Positions 1 to 10,457 of a stretch of 64,000 nucleotides of DNA are shown here, piece by piece. This DNA comes from CAWAWP01 sp963841205. Its GTDB lineage: Bacteria; Chloroflexota; Ktedonobacteria; Ktedonobacterales; JADMIN01. How positions within the stretch are numbered: position 1 is the first letter of the stretch; the number at the start of each line of letters is the position of its first letter. The notes under the pieces were generated by a model. It saw only the letters and a list, made by a program, of their open reading frames with translations. It did no database searches and was not told the DNA's origin. Where the stretch lies: the NCBI GenBank assembly GCA_963841205.1, contig CAWJCH010000025.1:1-64000 (forward strand), written 5' to 3'. The position numbers and the translations under genes are program-made.

Positions 1-955
1 CCGGGTCGCTAGCGAGGAAGGTGTCAGCGCCTGAGGAGCCCGCTGCAATTAGCGGGACGAACCCGTAGGAAGCCATTGCATTGTCTACTGCACGGGCCGG
101 CAGGATGGTCGGGACAGTCCCGACCAGGCGGGACGAATCGAGGTGGTCCCGGCTCAGGCCGAGACGGAGCCCGACCTTCTTGATAGCGCGCCACGTCCTG
201 CCCGGGACCATCGCCAGCAGCGCGTCCTCGGTCAGCACCGTGTACCACGTACGGAGTAGATCCTGTTCTTCTTGCGTCCAGCCGACGCGGAGACCGTAAC
301 GAGAGATTATCGTGCGGCGGGATTCGTCGCCGCCCTGCCATTTGAGCCAAAGGCCCCAATGGTGACGATCGACCCGCCCCAGTACGCCGTCCGCGAGTGC
401 CAACGCGAGTACGCGGGCCTTGGCGGGGCGCGGCCATTCAGGTAGAGTAGCGCGAATGCGGTCGACGAGCCCGACCGCCTGCTCAGCGAGCCGTAGTGCT
501 GGACGAAATGAAGTCTCGGAGGCTTGGAACTCCTCGAGACGTGCCTGTAAGGCAGTGATCGTCCGCTTCGCCTCTCGCATGTCGGCGAGCAGGTCTCCCT
601 CCAATTCCGGCGCGGAGTACGCGAGCTGCTTCGCCCGGGTATAGATGCGCTGCTGTTCCTCGATCTGCCGCTGGATGTGTGTTGCCTCGCCCGCTTGCTG
701 CGTCATGCGCTCCTGGGCAACGCGAGCCAATGCTTGAACATCACGCTCATCCAGCACCAACTGCTCAACGAAGGCCTCGGAGACCGCCGCCTCGACCAGC
801 GGCACTGGCACAGCTGGGCACCCATAATGCACTTCGCCCGTGACGCCCTGAATCTTCGCGCCAATGCATTCCAGTTGCACTCGGCCATCTCGAGCGGTGG
901 TCGGAGAGAAGCGCGCCGTGTGCATGGCGCAGCGGACCTTGCCTGCCGCGTGGTC
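1..955 (-). pseudogene. Serine recombinase, C-terminal fragment (runs off left edge)
   Basis: One reading frame stays open on the minus strand from about 955 to the window edge. It begins with a degraded zinc-ribbon-like stretch (VRCAMHTARFS, then HYGC), continues through a long helical, probably coiled-coil segment (VEAAVSEAFVEQLV; QRQIEEQQRIYTRAK; MREAKRTITALQARLEEF), and ends in a SANT/HTH-like segment (GWTQEEQDLLRTWY; GRTWRAIKKVGLRLGLSR). This order is typical of the C-terminal half of large serine recombinases. The catalytic N-terminal domain is missing: at about 955 the frame abuts an inverted half of an IS1634 transposase. It differs in sequence from the recombinase at 29.3-31 kb. The family call is inferred from architecture. 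Confidence 0.6.
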
Positions 956-1538
956 GCCAAGGCCAACATCCACCGCTTCAGGTCGGCCCGGTGATCCCGC
1001 GAGTAGCCATACGTCACCGCCAGCGCCTGCGCCTCCAGATCGGCCTCGTACTCCCCGGTCACGCAGAAGGACGTCGTGTCCACGTGCACCTGACGTGCAC
1101 TGATACCGAAGCGCTGGCGCGCCCGCAAGGCAATGCCGGCAAACAGCGTCGTGGGATCGTGGGCGTAGAGCCAATCCAGCGTCCGCCCCAGGCAGTCGTC
1201 ATGCAGCATCTCGGCCGTGATCCCCGCCCCCAGCAAGTGCTCGACGGCCTTGGCCGCGAAGAACTGCGACACCAGGTACAGCCGGCGGTTGCTGAACCCC
1301 CAGCCCGTTGAGGATCATCGCCACCGTCGCGGTCCCGATGCTCACCTGAGGCACGGGTTGGGCCAGCCAGCTCGTCCAGGTACTTCGCGAGCCCGATCTC
1401 GCGGCAGACCCCCGCGACAATCCCCAGATGATCCAACCGCTCGACGCGCATACCTCGCATGATGCCCCCTCCGCCGTAATGGCCTGGGGCTCATGCTCGC
1501 AGAAATGGCAAAAAGTCGTCACAACACACTGCGGAATG
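956..1538 (-). pseudogene. IS1634-family transposase, N-terminal half (inverted, frameshifted)
   Basis: Three reading frames must be joined: ERLDHLGIVAGVCREIGLA near 1440, VSIGTATVAMILNGLG near 1330, and the segment from SQFFAAKAVEHLLGAG to YGYSRDHRADLKRWMLALA near 1270-960. The order matches the N-terminal half of IS1634-type DDE transposases. At least two frameshifts are present, and homology stops at about residue 180, where the recombinase fragment begins. It is not functional. It belongs with the plus-strand half that starts just to its right. Confidence 0.7.
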
Positions 1539-1539
1539 T

Positions 1540-2639
1540 GGGCCAGCGACACACGCGCGTTGCTGGAGGCCGTGCAGGCGCTCACGCGACAGCTGCAGGA
1601 GGGCGGCGAGTCGCCAGGGGTCTACGTGGCGGACAGTGGGCTCTACAGCGCCGAGAACATGACGCAGCTCAATGCCGCCGGGGTGCGCTGGGTCAGCCGG
1701 GTCCCCGAAACCTCCACCGCCGCGCAGCGCACGGTCGAGGAGCGCCTCGAGACGCTGGACGCCTGGCAGGGCAGCGCCGACGGGGCGCGCCACTGGCGGA
1801 GCCGGAAGCAGCCGAACCTCGCGCAAGGCCCCGAACGCTGGATCGTCGTGCGCACCCAGGAGGGAGAGGAGCGGGCGCAGGCGACGGTCCAGCGCCAGGC
1901 GGAGCGGGACCAGACGGCGTGGGAGAAGCGCCTGTGGCATCTGGGGAACCAACCCTTCGCCTGCCAGCCCGACGCCGAGGCCGCCCTGGCCAAGACCTGC
2001 CAGCGGCTGCCGTCCTGGTTCGTGGTCGCCTCCCGCGTGACCTCCCGCCCCACCTATGCCACGCCCGGTCGCCCGCGCAAGGACGGCCCCCCGAGCACTT
2101 TGGTCTGGCAGATCCAGGCGACGCTCACCCGCGACCCCGTCGCCCTCGAGCGCGAGGCGCTCCGGCGAGCCGCGTTCCTCGTGAGGACGAATCTGCTCGA
2201 CGAGCAGGCTCGGCCCGATGCGGCGGTGATCGCCCTCTATCGGGAGCAGAGCGTGGCGGAGCGCGACTTCGCCTTCCTGAAAGACCCGCTCTTCCTCGCC
2301 TCCTCGGTCTTCGTCAAACGTCCCGAGCGCATCATGGCGCTGGCCTTCATCATGACGCTGTGCTTGTTGGTCTACAAGCTGGCCGAGGTGCGGGTACGCC
2401 AGCAGTTGGCGGCCACGGGCCTGACGGTCCCCGACCAGGTGCGCAAGCCGACCGCACGCCCGACGTTACGCTGGCTGTTCCAATATTTCGAGGGCATCGA
2501 TCTCCACCATACCCTGCACCCAGGCGGGTCCCGCGCGACCGAGGTCTTGCGGCTCACGATGGTCCATCGCCTGGTGTTGCGCTTACTGGGACCGGCGTAT
2601 GAGAACTGCTATTTGGCCGCTCAGGAAACTGCGGAATGA
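1540..2639 (+). pseudogene. IS1634-family transposase, C-terminal half
   Basis: An open frame from ASDTRALLEAVQALTRQLQ through GVYVADSGLYSAENM, WIVVRTQEGEERAQATVQRQ and LYREQSVAERDFAFLKDP to the stop at 2637-2639. The AERDFAFLKDP region is the usual catalytic-Glu (YREQ..E) segment of the DDE domain. About 365 residues remain and no ribosome binding site precedes them. The first codons directly follow a terminal inverted-repeat motif, so the piece was separated from its N-terminus by an inversion and not by a stop codon. Confidence 0.75.
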
Positions 2640-2727
2640 GAGTCTAATCTCCCCGCCGGTACCAATACAGCGTCACGCACGCACGACACACGGATGAGTA
2701 TAGCGCGAGAGCGCGCCCTCCGCGGCC

Positions 2728-3627
2728 TCAACCTTCTCCCAGACGCTCACGCGGTACATCGAACGTGTACGTCTCGCCGCGATGCAGATAGTGCACGCGG
2801 TCCGCGAGATATGCCTGCGAGGCTTCGCGCGGGGAATCGGCCAGCGGCGACTTGATAGCCGTACTGCCGTCGACATGAATCGGGATTGCTCTGCGAGGTC
2901 GCACGATGCGCAGCGCCTCAACGCCCTGCTCGCCGTCCATCGTGCACGCGTCGCCGGCGCTGCGCGTGTTGTCCAGATGCAGTAGCCCCAGGTCGATGTC
3001 GGGGTAGCGTCGCGGGATCTCGTGCAGCGCCTCATGCATGAGTGTGTCGCCCGAGATGTAGATGCGCAGCAACGGCGCGCTCTCAGAGTCCTTGCGGGAT
3101 GCGTGGAACTCGAGCATTGTACCCATGACCGTGGGAATCAGCGCCGCCGCCGGACCCACCCCGTGGACGCCGGGCAGCGACGTCAGCGTGACGTTGAAGT
3201 CACCCTTGCCGAAGTTCACCGATTGCCAATGGTCGAGTCCCTGCAGCTGGTTGAACTCCATATCGCGCAGCTTCTTCTCCGCTTGCCGGGTCGTCACGAT
3301 CGGCATCGCCTTGTCCACCCGCTGCGCCAACGTGCGGTCGAAATGGTCCTCGTGGAGGTGCGAGAGCACCACGACGTCGACCGTTGGGAACTCATCGATC
3401 ACAAGCACTGGATCGGTCCTGCGCCTCGACCGCAATCCGTGTCCGAGATGGACCTGTTCGCCCTGGTGCAGGAAGTTCGGGTCGGTCAATATCGTGAATC
3501 CCCCGTAGCGGAGAATCACCGTAGTTGTGCCGACGAAGAATATGCTGCCCACGCGGGCGGATGCATTTGTCCCAATGCCGTCGACTGTTGGGGCCGCCAA
3601 CGCGCCCGTGTTGTCCGTCTCGTTCAC
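2728..3627 (-). CDS. Metallo-beta-lactamase-fold hydrolase (UlaG/NAPE-PLD-like)
   Basis: A protein of 299 residues. GTTTVILRYGGFTILTDPNF is the usual first strand pair of UlaG-like MBL proteins. SHLHEDHFD carries the HxHxDH metal motif, and later SGDT and IHVDG supply further candidate metal ligands. A cytosolic metal-dependent hydrolase is likely; the substrate cannot be read. I chose the GTG at 3625-3627, preceded by GCGAGGA, over the much longer open frame that continues upstream, because that extension is an IS66 transposase remnant fused in phase. No partner gene is evident. Insertion elements flank it on both sides, so it may be an orphan cargo gene. Confidence 0.8.
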   Translation of the reverse strand: MNETDNTGALAAPTVDGIGTNASARVGSIFFVGTTTVILRYGGFTILTDPNFLHQGEQVHLGHGLRSRRRTDPVLVIDEFPTVDVVVLSHLHEDHFDRTLAQRVDKAMPIVTTRQAEKKLRDMEFNQLQGLDHWQSVNFGKGDFNVTLTSLPGVHGVGPAAALIPTVMGTMLEFHASRKDSESAPLLRIYISGDTLMHEALHEIPRRYPDIDLGLLHLDNTRSAGDACTMDGEQGVEALRIVRPRRAIPIHVDGSTAIKSPLADSPREASQAYLADRVHYLHRGETYTFDVPRERLGEG

Positions 3628-3827
3628 GTTCCTCGCATCCTTCCTCGGAGCGCGGCTCGGTCGAGCGTCTTTGTGTTGTTGAGCGACTGCACGCACCGTG
3701 CCACGCTCGTCTCGCGCGCCGAACTCCTCCCTCGCGGCGATCACCGCTGCCCTATCCCGACACGCCACCGTACGTGGGCCACGGTACACCCTGGTCTCGC
3801 ATACCCACCTGGGGGCCCGCTCCATTG

Positions 3828-4225
3828 CCAAATAGCCGCGCAGCCGTGCGAAGGCATCCGCGCCGAGATCGCTGCGGAAGCAGCCGGAGACTTTCTGCTG
3901 GGTCTTGAGCGTCCGCAGGTCGCGCTCGGCTTGATTGTTGTCGAAGGGGATGGCGAAGTCGTCGAGGAAAGCGAGCACTTCGTCCTGACCCAGCCACTGC
4001 CGTTCGAGCAGGTTGCGGGCGGGTGACTGCTTCACGCGTCCGCGCTGGCGGGGACGCCGCTCGGGCGGCGGATTGGCCGCATGGCCCAGGGCAAACAGCG
4101 CGCGGTAGCGGGTAACCAATGCCTCGCGGATCGCGCTGGGGAGGGACTGGAGCCCGGCGGCACGGGCCTGTTCGACCGAGGCCTTCATCTCCCGCAGCAG
4201 CACCTTGAGCTCGGTGGCCCAGGCC
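3828..4225 (-). pseudogene. IS66 TnpC transposase fragment
   Basis: The peptide from AWATELKVLLREMKAS through ANPPPERRPRQRGRVKQSPA, LLERQWLGQDEVLAFLDDF and NNQAERDLRTLKTQQKVSG to FARLRGYLA is closely similar to residues ~310-440 of the intact IS66 protein at 45.5-46.9 kb. Both ends are missing. The 5' side is interrupted at 4226 by the inverted repeat of an IS481-like element. The 3' side runs in frame into the leader of the MBL gene. Confidence 0.8.
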
Positions 4226-5789
4226 TGTGCTATTTTCGCCCGTCGTCTCCCGGTTTCCTGCGGCGTAGCCACTTCTAGCGTGCACTCGGTGTGCACGCCC
4301 TGTGTGTTTAGCTCACCTGCTTGAACGAGTGACGCGTCGAGAGGTACCGGCGCCACAGCGCTTGCGCTTCGCGCTCGCACCAAGCCACAAACGCTTCCAG
4401 CGGCATCGCTGCACCGACGAGCCCGCGCAGCGGCTTGACGGTGAGTACGGTAGGTTGGTTGGCGAGGAAGCGCACCTGTCGCGTTGGCGCATCCAGGTGC
4501 GCCACCACCTCCCATCCCGCATACTGCCTGCCTACGTAGTAGAGCTGATCATCCAGGAGCACAGAGCCATTCGCTTTGACATGCCGAGCAAAACACCGCG
4601 CATGATACGCCTCGAGCCAGCGATCCGGATCGACCTGCGTCGGCAAGCGCGACCGGAGTGGGAGTTGCGGGTGGGCACTGGTAGGTGGACGATTGCCGCA
4701 GGTCACGCCCTGATGAGGGCGCTGCGTGTTGTAGTGCTGCCGGAAGAGCGGTAAGCTCTCCCGTGTCGCCGCCAGCGAGTCTGGCAGGGAGCTCTGGCGA
4801 TATTCGCGCTCTCTGGTTGCGTGCAGCCGTTCGACGAAGGCGTTGAGGTCTGGGCGCCGGGGCGGGTTGACCACCGGCTGCACGCCCAGGGCGTACCAGA
4901 ACCGTAGGAAGGGCGTCGGAAAGTCCCGCATGCTGGTGCTGCCCAGGAAGCGCGGATCGCGGTCAAAGCGCACCCGCTGCGCCAGGCCGACCTGCTCCAG
5001 GAGGTGGAGCAAGGGCGAAAAGACCGTGGCCGCCGTAACACTGGCACTGGGCTCGCCCATGAGCCAGAGCGACGTGCCCACATCGACCGCATCGAGGACT
5101 TCTACTGCATGCGCCCGTTTCGTGGATGCGAGCGGATCGATCTGCACCACATCCTTGAAATCGAGCTGGAGCTCAGCCAACGGCTCGGGGCGCGCCTGCG
5201 CACGGTGCGGGCGTGGTCGCTGCTGCACGATCCGGTCATTGGCGCGCAGGATCTTCCAACAGGATCTTCCAAATGGTGCGGGTGGAACGCGGGAGCCGCT
5301 CGCCGTGCACTTCCGGGGAACGGGGCAGGAAGTAGAGGATCGCACGCGGGCCCGGCGTGCGCTGCCGCTGCTCGGGTGGGGTGTCACGGATGACCAGGAT
5401 CTGCGCGATGACGCGCGGAGCAAAGGTCGAGGCCGTCGCGGGGGCGCTGGTGCGGCCCCAGATCACATCCGGATCGTCTGGGTGCGCGCGAAAGCGGGCT
5501 TTCCATTTCTTCACCCAGGCAACAGAGCGCCCGGTGGCCTGCGCCAGTTAGGATTGGTCCAATCAGGGTGCTGGCGCCAAAGGGCGAGCAAAAGGCTCCG
5601 GTCAGCGACGTAGTGCGCATCCATGAGATCGCTCCTGCTGTGGAGAGAACCACCAGGCCACGGGGTTCACAGTGGGGTTCACAGTCACGTTCGTGGATAC
5701 CACAAAATGCAAGCGGCGCCATCGCCGTCAACTCATCGGCAGCTGGCTACGCCGCAGGAAACCGGGAGACGACGGGTGAAAATAGCACA
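4226..5789. mobile_element. IS481-like insertion sequence with 46-bp terminal inverted repeats
   Basis: The inverted repeats lie at 4226-4271 and 5744-5789, start TGTGCTATTTTC and end GAAAATAGCACA, and differ at only one position. The TGT..ACA ends and the 1.56-kb size fit IS3/IS481-type elements. The element sits inside an IS66 remnant on the left. No matching direct target duplication is obvious. It contains one transposase gene, broken by frameshifts. Confidence 0.75.
4308..5624 (-). pseudogene. IS481-like integrase/transposase, frameshifted
   Basis: It starts with ATG at 5622-5624 (MDAHYVADRSLLLALWRQ), then an HTH segment (LAQATGRSVAWVKKWKARF), and then a rve/DDE core: ELQLDFKDV, VVNPPRRPDLNAFVERLHAT (the DDE Glu region) and LPLFRQHYNTQRPHQGV, ending FKQVS. 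Two frameshifts break it. One is near 5550. The other is caused by a perfect 13-bp tandem duplication (5247-5259 and 5260-5272); removing one copy restores TIWKILRANDRIVQQRP. A once-functional IS481-like transposase is likely. Confidence 0.75.
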
Positions 5790-6061
5790 TATGGCATTCG
5801 CGGCCCAGTCTGGATCTGCCGACGGCGCCGCAGCGGGCACCGACTGTTCCATACGCCCGTGGACGCGGCCGCCGCGACGGTGCTGGCCACTGTCGAGAGC
5901 AGCTGCGCAGGCTGGCCGAGACCCTCGCGACGTCATGCGCGAGGGTGCAGCGCGCAATCGCGGCGGGCCTTTTCCGGTGCTGCGGCTAGGAAAAGGCCAG
6001 GAGGTTTCGCAGCCTCTCGCTCGTCGCCTCGTGCTAGGATACGCAGGGAGGCGTAGCATTC

Positions 6062-7291
6062 ATGCCCATCGAGGCGAGCAAGGCAGAGCGAACGGCGATC
6101 GACCGGAGCTATCGACGGCTCTTCTACCTGGAGGGATTCCCCCAGCTCGCTGGGGCGACCGTGCTGGCGCGCACGGCCGGGCAGCTCTGGCAGGTCGCGC
6201 TGGTGCTGTTCGTGCTCCAGCGATTTCACTCGCCCGTCCTCGCCGGTATCGCCACCTTCCTCGCGATTGCACCCGGTCTCGCCGTCAGCCCCATTGCTGG
6301 TGCGCTGCTTGACCGTTACGGACGCCTGCGCTTGATCCTGGTGGATTTCGGCGTCGCCGCGACGGCGCTCGTGCTCGTGGCGGCGCTCTCGCTACTGCAC
6401 CTGCTCGGTCCGGCGGACCTGTTGGCGATTGTGACGCTCAGCTCGTTGACGGCACCGTTGAGCAACGGCGGGACACGCACGCTCTTCCCGTTGGCAGTGC
6501 CGCGCGAGCTGTGGGATCGCGCGAACGGGGTGGATAGCGGGAGCATGGCGCTGGCCACGGTGCTGGGGCCGGCGCTCGCGGGCTTCCTCGTCGCGTGGTT
6601 CGGCGGGGAGGGCGCCTTCCTGCTGACCGCCGGCATCTTCGTCGCGGCCGGGCTTGCCTTGTTCGGCATGCGGGAGCCGCAGAGGGAGCCGAGCTCGCAG
6701 GAGCCGCTGCTGCGCTCGGCATGGCAGGCGCTGGTCTACGTGGTGCGCCATCCCACGCTGCGCGGCGTGATCTTCACGCTCTGGATGACGAACATCCCCT
6801 ACGGCGTCCTCGTCGTGGCGCTTCCCGTCCTGGCCTTGCGCACCTTCCACTGGGGCGCGGACGGTGTGGGCCTGCTGTGGTCGGTGGCGGGTGTGGCGAC
6901 GGTGGTTGCCGGCCTCGTCTCGGGGCGCATCAACACTGAGGGGCGCGAGCGCCCGATCATCGTCGGTGGGCTGGCGATCGCTGCATTGGGATGCGTGCTC
7001 TTTCTGGTGCAGATGCCGGTTGCTCTGTTGTTGGGGATGGTGCTATTCGGCCTCGCCGCCGGGCCTATTGACATCGGCTTGTTCGCGCTGCGCCAGCGGC
7101 GGACGGATCAACGCTGGTTCAGCCGTGTCTTCGCCGTCTCCATGGGCCTGAACTTCGCGGGGATGCCGGTCGGATCAGCATTGGCCGGCCCCATCGTCGA
7201 GCAGTCGATTCCGTTGGCGCTGCTGACGGCGGCCATCATCGCAGCCGTCGGATGCGTCGTCCCGTTCTTCGTCATTCCCCAAAATGGGTGA
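6062..7291 (+). CDS. MFS transporter (EntS/MFS_3-like exporter)
   Basis: A protein of 409 residues, almost entirely hydrophobic, with about 12 predicted membrane helices. AGALLDRYGRLRLILV after the second helix is the MFS loop 2-3 signature (DRYGRR-like), and residues ~155-200 (NGVDSGSMALATVLGPALAG) match the drug/siderophore exporter branch. The two halves are joined by the charged loop MREPQREPSSQEP near residue 205. Inner-membrane efflux is likely; the substrate is unknown. It is intact and stands alone between IS elements, so it may be cargo. ATG at 6062 follows cgtagcattc with no strong Shine-Dalgarno. Confidence 0.85.
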   Translation: MPIEASKAERTAIDRSYRRLFYLEGFPQLAGATVLARTAGQLWQVALVLFVLQRFHSPVLAGIATFLAIAPGLAVSPIAGALLDRYGRLRLILVDFGVAATALVLVAALSLLHLLGPADLLAIVTLSSLTAPLSNGGTRTLFPLAVPRELWDRANGVDSGSMALATVLGPALAGFLVAWFGGEGAFLLTAGIFVAAGLALFGMREPQREPSSQEPLLRSAWQALVYVVRHPTLRGVIFTLWMTNIPYGVLVVALPVLALRTFHWGADGVGLLWSVAGVATVVAGLVSGRINTEGRERPIIVGGLAIAALGCVLFLVQMPVALLLGMVLFGLAAGPIDIGLFALRQRRTDQRWFSRVFAVSMGLNFAGMPVGSALAGPIVEQSIPLALLTAAIIAAVGCVVPFFVIPQNG

Positions 7292-7422
7292 TAAGGGGGC
7301 GCTCGTGGCGGAACTCGCAGCGCATGGCGCCGTGATCCCGCTGACGATCCCAGAGGTCCGTTGACTCGGATAGCGGCCGGTCATGAACATCCTGGCTCCG
7401 CCGGAGGCGGTGCTACGCTGAG

Positions 7423-8375
7423 AGCGTGTCTGAGAAGGGCACGGATCGTGCGGGGACAGGAGGTGGCGAGCCGGCGGGAGGAGCCACGGGCGCCAGCGAA
7501 AGAGGTGCCGTATGCCCCGTCGTCGGTATCCGAGCGATCTGCATGATGCGGAATGGGCGCTGCTCGCCCCCTTGTTGCCCGCGGCCCAGCCGGGCGGGCG
7601 GCCGCGCAGCGTGGACCTGCGCGAGATCGTCGATGCCGTCAGCTACTGGCTGCGTGGGGGGGTCGCCTGGCGGGCGCTGCCGCACGACGTCCCGCCGTGC
7701 AAGACGGTCTCCCACTACTGGCGGGCCTGGCGGTTGAGCGGCGACTGGAGCGGATCCACACGATCCTGCGCGAGCGCCTGCGGGTGCACGCGGGCCGAGC
7801 CACGACCCCCAGCGCCGGGATTGTCGACAGCCAGAGTGTGAAGACCACGGAAAAAGGGGCCCGCCCAGCTCATCGGGGTTTGACGGCGGCAAGAAAGTGA
7901 AGGGGCGCAAACGCCACCTGTTGGTCGAGACGACCGGCCTGGTCGTCAAAGCCCTGGTCCACCCGGCCAACGTGCCCGATGGCGTGGGCGGGCAGCGGTG
8001 CTCGAAGCGATTGCCGACCGGGCGCACGCCCTGCCCCGCCTGCGGCATCTGTGGGTCGATACCGCCTACCAAGGCAGCTTCAAGGAGTGGGTGGAGCAGA
8101 CGCTGGGCTGGACGGTGGCGGTCGTGCGCAAGCCACGCCGCTGGCGTTGGGTGGGACCGGGGCAGGAGCCGCCGGAAATGCCGCGGGGCTTCCAGGTGCT
8201 GCCGCGGCGCTGGGTCGTCGAACGCCCGTTCGGCTGGATCGGGCGCTGGCGTCGCACCAGCAAGGACTATGAGTTCCTGCCCACGACCTCGGAGTGCGTC
8301 CTCTATGCCATCATGACCCGCGTCATGCTGCGACGCCTCGCGACCAGCGAAGGCTAATCCCTTCTCAGACACGCT
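7423..8375. mobile_element. IS5-family insertion sequence
   Basis: Terminal inverted repeats AGCGTGTCTGAGAAGGG (7423-7439) and its complement (8359-8375) are perfect. They are flanked by the direct repeat ctgag at 7418-7422 and 8376-8380, a plausible target duplication. Length is 953 bp. The element is structurally complete but its transposase gene is frameshifted. Confidence 0.8.
7512..8357 (+). pseudogene. IS5-family transposase, multiply frameshifted
   Basis: The N-terminus PRRRYPSDLHDAEWALLAPL and the segment ...SYWLRGGVAWRALPHD are classic IS5/DUF4096 sequence. The middle (GIVDSQSVKTTEKGA; KGRKRHLLVETTGLV) supplies the first catalytic Asp. The C-terminus (LWVDTAYQGSFKEWVEQTL; RRWVVERPFGWIGRWRR) supplies the second Asp and the Glu. 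At least three frames must be joined (shifts near 7740, 7880 and 7990), so no full-length protein is made unless shifting occurs. Confidence 0.8.
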
Positions 8376-8380
8376 CTGAG

Positions 8381-8818
8381 CAGATCTGGAACGCTGCCGA
8401 AACAGGTGTACGAAGAGGTGTGCACGAAGCCTTCGTGCGTAGTGACGGGATAGAAGCAGGACCTGCATTCACGACGTACTGGTTGGAAGCCAGATACGTA
8501 CTTTTTCACCGCTCGCCAGCAGCTAAGCCTCATGAATTCGGCACTTCTCGCGCGACGCAATTATACGGCGGAAAAAGGGCAGATGCAATCACCTGGTTTG
8601 TTCCTGCCTGTGCACTTTTTGGGTATGCAACCTCTGTTATGTACGCCGCTAGGCGAACACATTGCGCGTCAAACCGCGTTACGACAGCAGTATAAAATCG
8701 GTTGAGTGCCGCGACACAGCGCCTGTCCCGCCCCCAGCACACCGAGGAAGTCCCTCTCCAGCTTCGTGCCCGTAGTGCGTGCTGAGGCGTGCCGAGGGAT
8801 GCTGCGCATGACAGGCGC
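8381..8818. other. Intergenic stretch, no recognisable gene
   Basis: I see no supported gene here. There is one short hairpin (gcacgaag/cttcgtgc, near 8423-8440), and GC content is lower than in the neighbouring DNA. It lies between the IS5 copy and the 3' end of the PQQ-propeller pseudogene. Confidence 0.4.
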
Positions 8819-10303
8819 TTAGATGACAAAGTGCGGCACGACGTCCTGGGCGGGACCGATGGGCACGCGCCAATAGGCCACGCCCGTGCTCGCACCGAGG
8901 GCGTAGAGGTTCTCCTGCACCCGGCAGGGTGCGTAACACCCGCCAGGGCGATCCGCCGATGAGGGACTCGCATCGAAGCGTGCGTCGAAGACGACTGATC
9001 CGGCGACCTCCAGTGGGGCGCCCCACTGCGGCCCTCCTGGCCCCCTTCGCCACTTCCCCACTCATAGCCCTCGGTCTCGAAGTCAGCTTGTAGCCACAGC
9101 CGCGTGCCATCGGTCGCCCGGATCGCGTGCTGGCCGTCATCGGCGCGGATGTACGCGACATTCCCGCCGGCGGCGAGCGTGCCGCGATCGCCGGAAGCCG
9201 TGCGATACGTCCAACGCAGGGCGCCGGTAGCGCTATCGAGGGCGTAGACCGCCTCGGGGTTGGTCAGGTGCCCGTGCGCGTCGCCGACGTTCCCCGGCAG
9301 CTGCGCCGCCAGGTAGAGATTGCCGTCCGCCAGCGCAAATCCGTGCACGAAGAGGTTCAGTCTGGTGGCTGAGCCGTCAAAATAGTTCAGCCAGAGGGCC
9401 TTGCCGTCGCTGGCGCGCACGGCAATCACGTGGCCCTCGGTGTCCAGGCCATACACCCTCTCGCCATCGGTTAGCAGGTCCATAGACGCCGGCACGTCAA
9501 CCGGCGTACGCCAGAGCGGCGCTCCGGTGCGCGGGTTCAGGGCCATCATGGCGTTGGCTCCTGTGCTGTCATCAAAGAGGTGAGCATAGAGGGCAGCCGG
9601 ACCAGCGACGAGATCGATCGGCGTCGGCATGGGGTCGGTGGGGGTCGCCTGGCGCCAGAGCACCTGGCCGCTGGTGAGGTCTAGCGCGCCGAAACTGACC
9701 GGCAGCGATGGAGTTCTACCGGTAGTAGCGTCCAGCCCCCTAGCCACCCAGTGAGGTCGCGACCCAATCAATCGCCCCGTCGAACGTATAAGTACGCACC
9801 AGCGACCCATCGCTGGAGCTGAGGGCGAAGATGGTGCTGCGGTCGTCGCTCGGGGACTGGGCCTGCCACGTCGTGACCTGCGCGAGATAGAGCATCCCAT
9901 TTGCCGCCACGGGTGGCCAGGTGGGCGCGAGATAGACGTTGGGGATGGTTGGCAGCGTCGAGCGCCAGGTACTAGCGCCAATGCGGCCGTCCACCGCCAG
10001 GATGGTATTGACCCCTCCCGGGCCCTGCGACCAGGTGGGGACGTAGATCCGCGTGTCGTCCGGCAGGGGATCGGGCTGGGTGAGGATCTTCGGCGGCGCG
10101 AAGCTCGAGGCCGTCAGCGACAGGTACACCCCCAGCGGGCAGGCAACATACACCACCAGCAGCGCGGCGAGCATCAGACGAGCCGCGACGAAACGCCCTC
10201 GCCACCTAAGAAAGCTGGCAAGAAGAGCGGCGGCGGCAGCGAGCGCGAAGACGGCAACGCCGAGCAGCACGAGTCGAGATATCATCGAGTGTGGCCCAAT
10301 CAT
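8819..10303 (-). pseudogene. Membrane-anchored PQQ-like beta-propeller protein, frameshifted
   Basis: The N-terminal frame (to about 9740) has two hydrophobic helices (LVLLGVAVFALAAAAALLA; LMLAALLVVYVACPLGVYL), then propeller sequence. The second frame carries repeated PQQ-type blades: SGQVLWRQATP, TGAPLWRTPVD, DGKALWLNYFD, TGALRWTYRTA and DGTRLWLQADF. The third frame (to 8819) ends with ALGASTGVAYWRVP. Two frameshifts, near 9740 and 9050, separate the three. The intact neighbour at 11257-12483 has the same fold, so this looks like a decayed paralogue. The role would have been extracytoplasmic; the ligand is unknown. Confidence 0.7.
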
Positions 10304-10457
10304 CAGTGCGGCTGAGCCCGCGCTCCTGCCTGCTTACCCGCTACTCTATACGCCACGGCGACGAGCGCCCTCACACCTGGGAGTATCAATCTGAATAAGG
10401 TACGAAACGCCCTCGTGAGATTCCCATATTCAACGGCAAAAGGAGAGGGGAGGAGCT

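Larger units (their letters stand above)
956..2640. mobile_element. IS1634-family insertion sequence with its left half inverted
   Basis: The two halves of one transposase lie head to head: the N-terminal half on the minus strand (956-1538) and the C-terminal half on the plus strand (1540-2639). The motif actgcggaatg occurs at 1528-1538 and again at 2628-2638, where the element ends. As found, both copies are in the same orientation; restoring the left half makes them terminal inverted repeats. The left end therefore abuts the middle of the gene directly. This is the product expected if the left end attacked its own interior (intramolecular inversion). Confidence 0.7.

Noticed and set aside
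1428..1552. N-terminal extension of the plus-strand IS1634 frame
   Set aside because: It reads antisense through the inverted left end; true transposase sequence starts at about 1545.
2728..4515. A 595-residue IS66-MBL fusion protein
   Set aside because: The frame is continuous only by chance: the N-terminal part is an IS66 fragment plus IS481-like DNA read out of frame, and the MBL gene has its own GTG and ribosome binding site.
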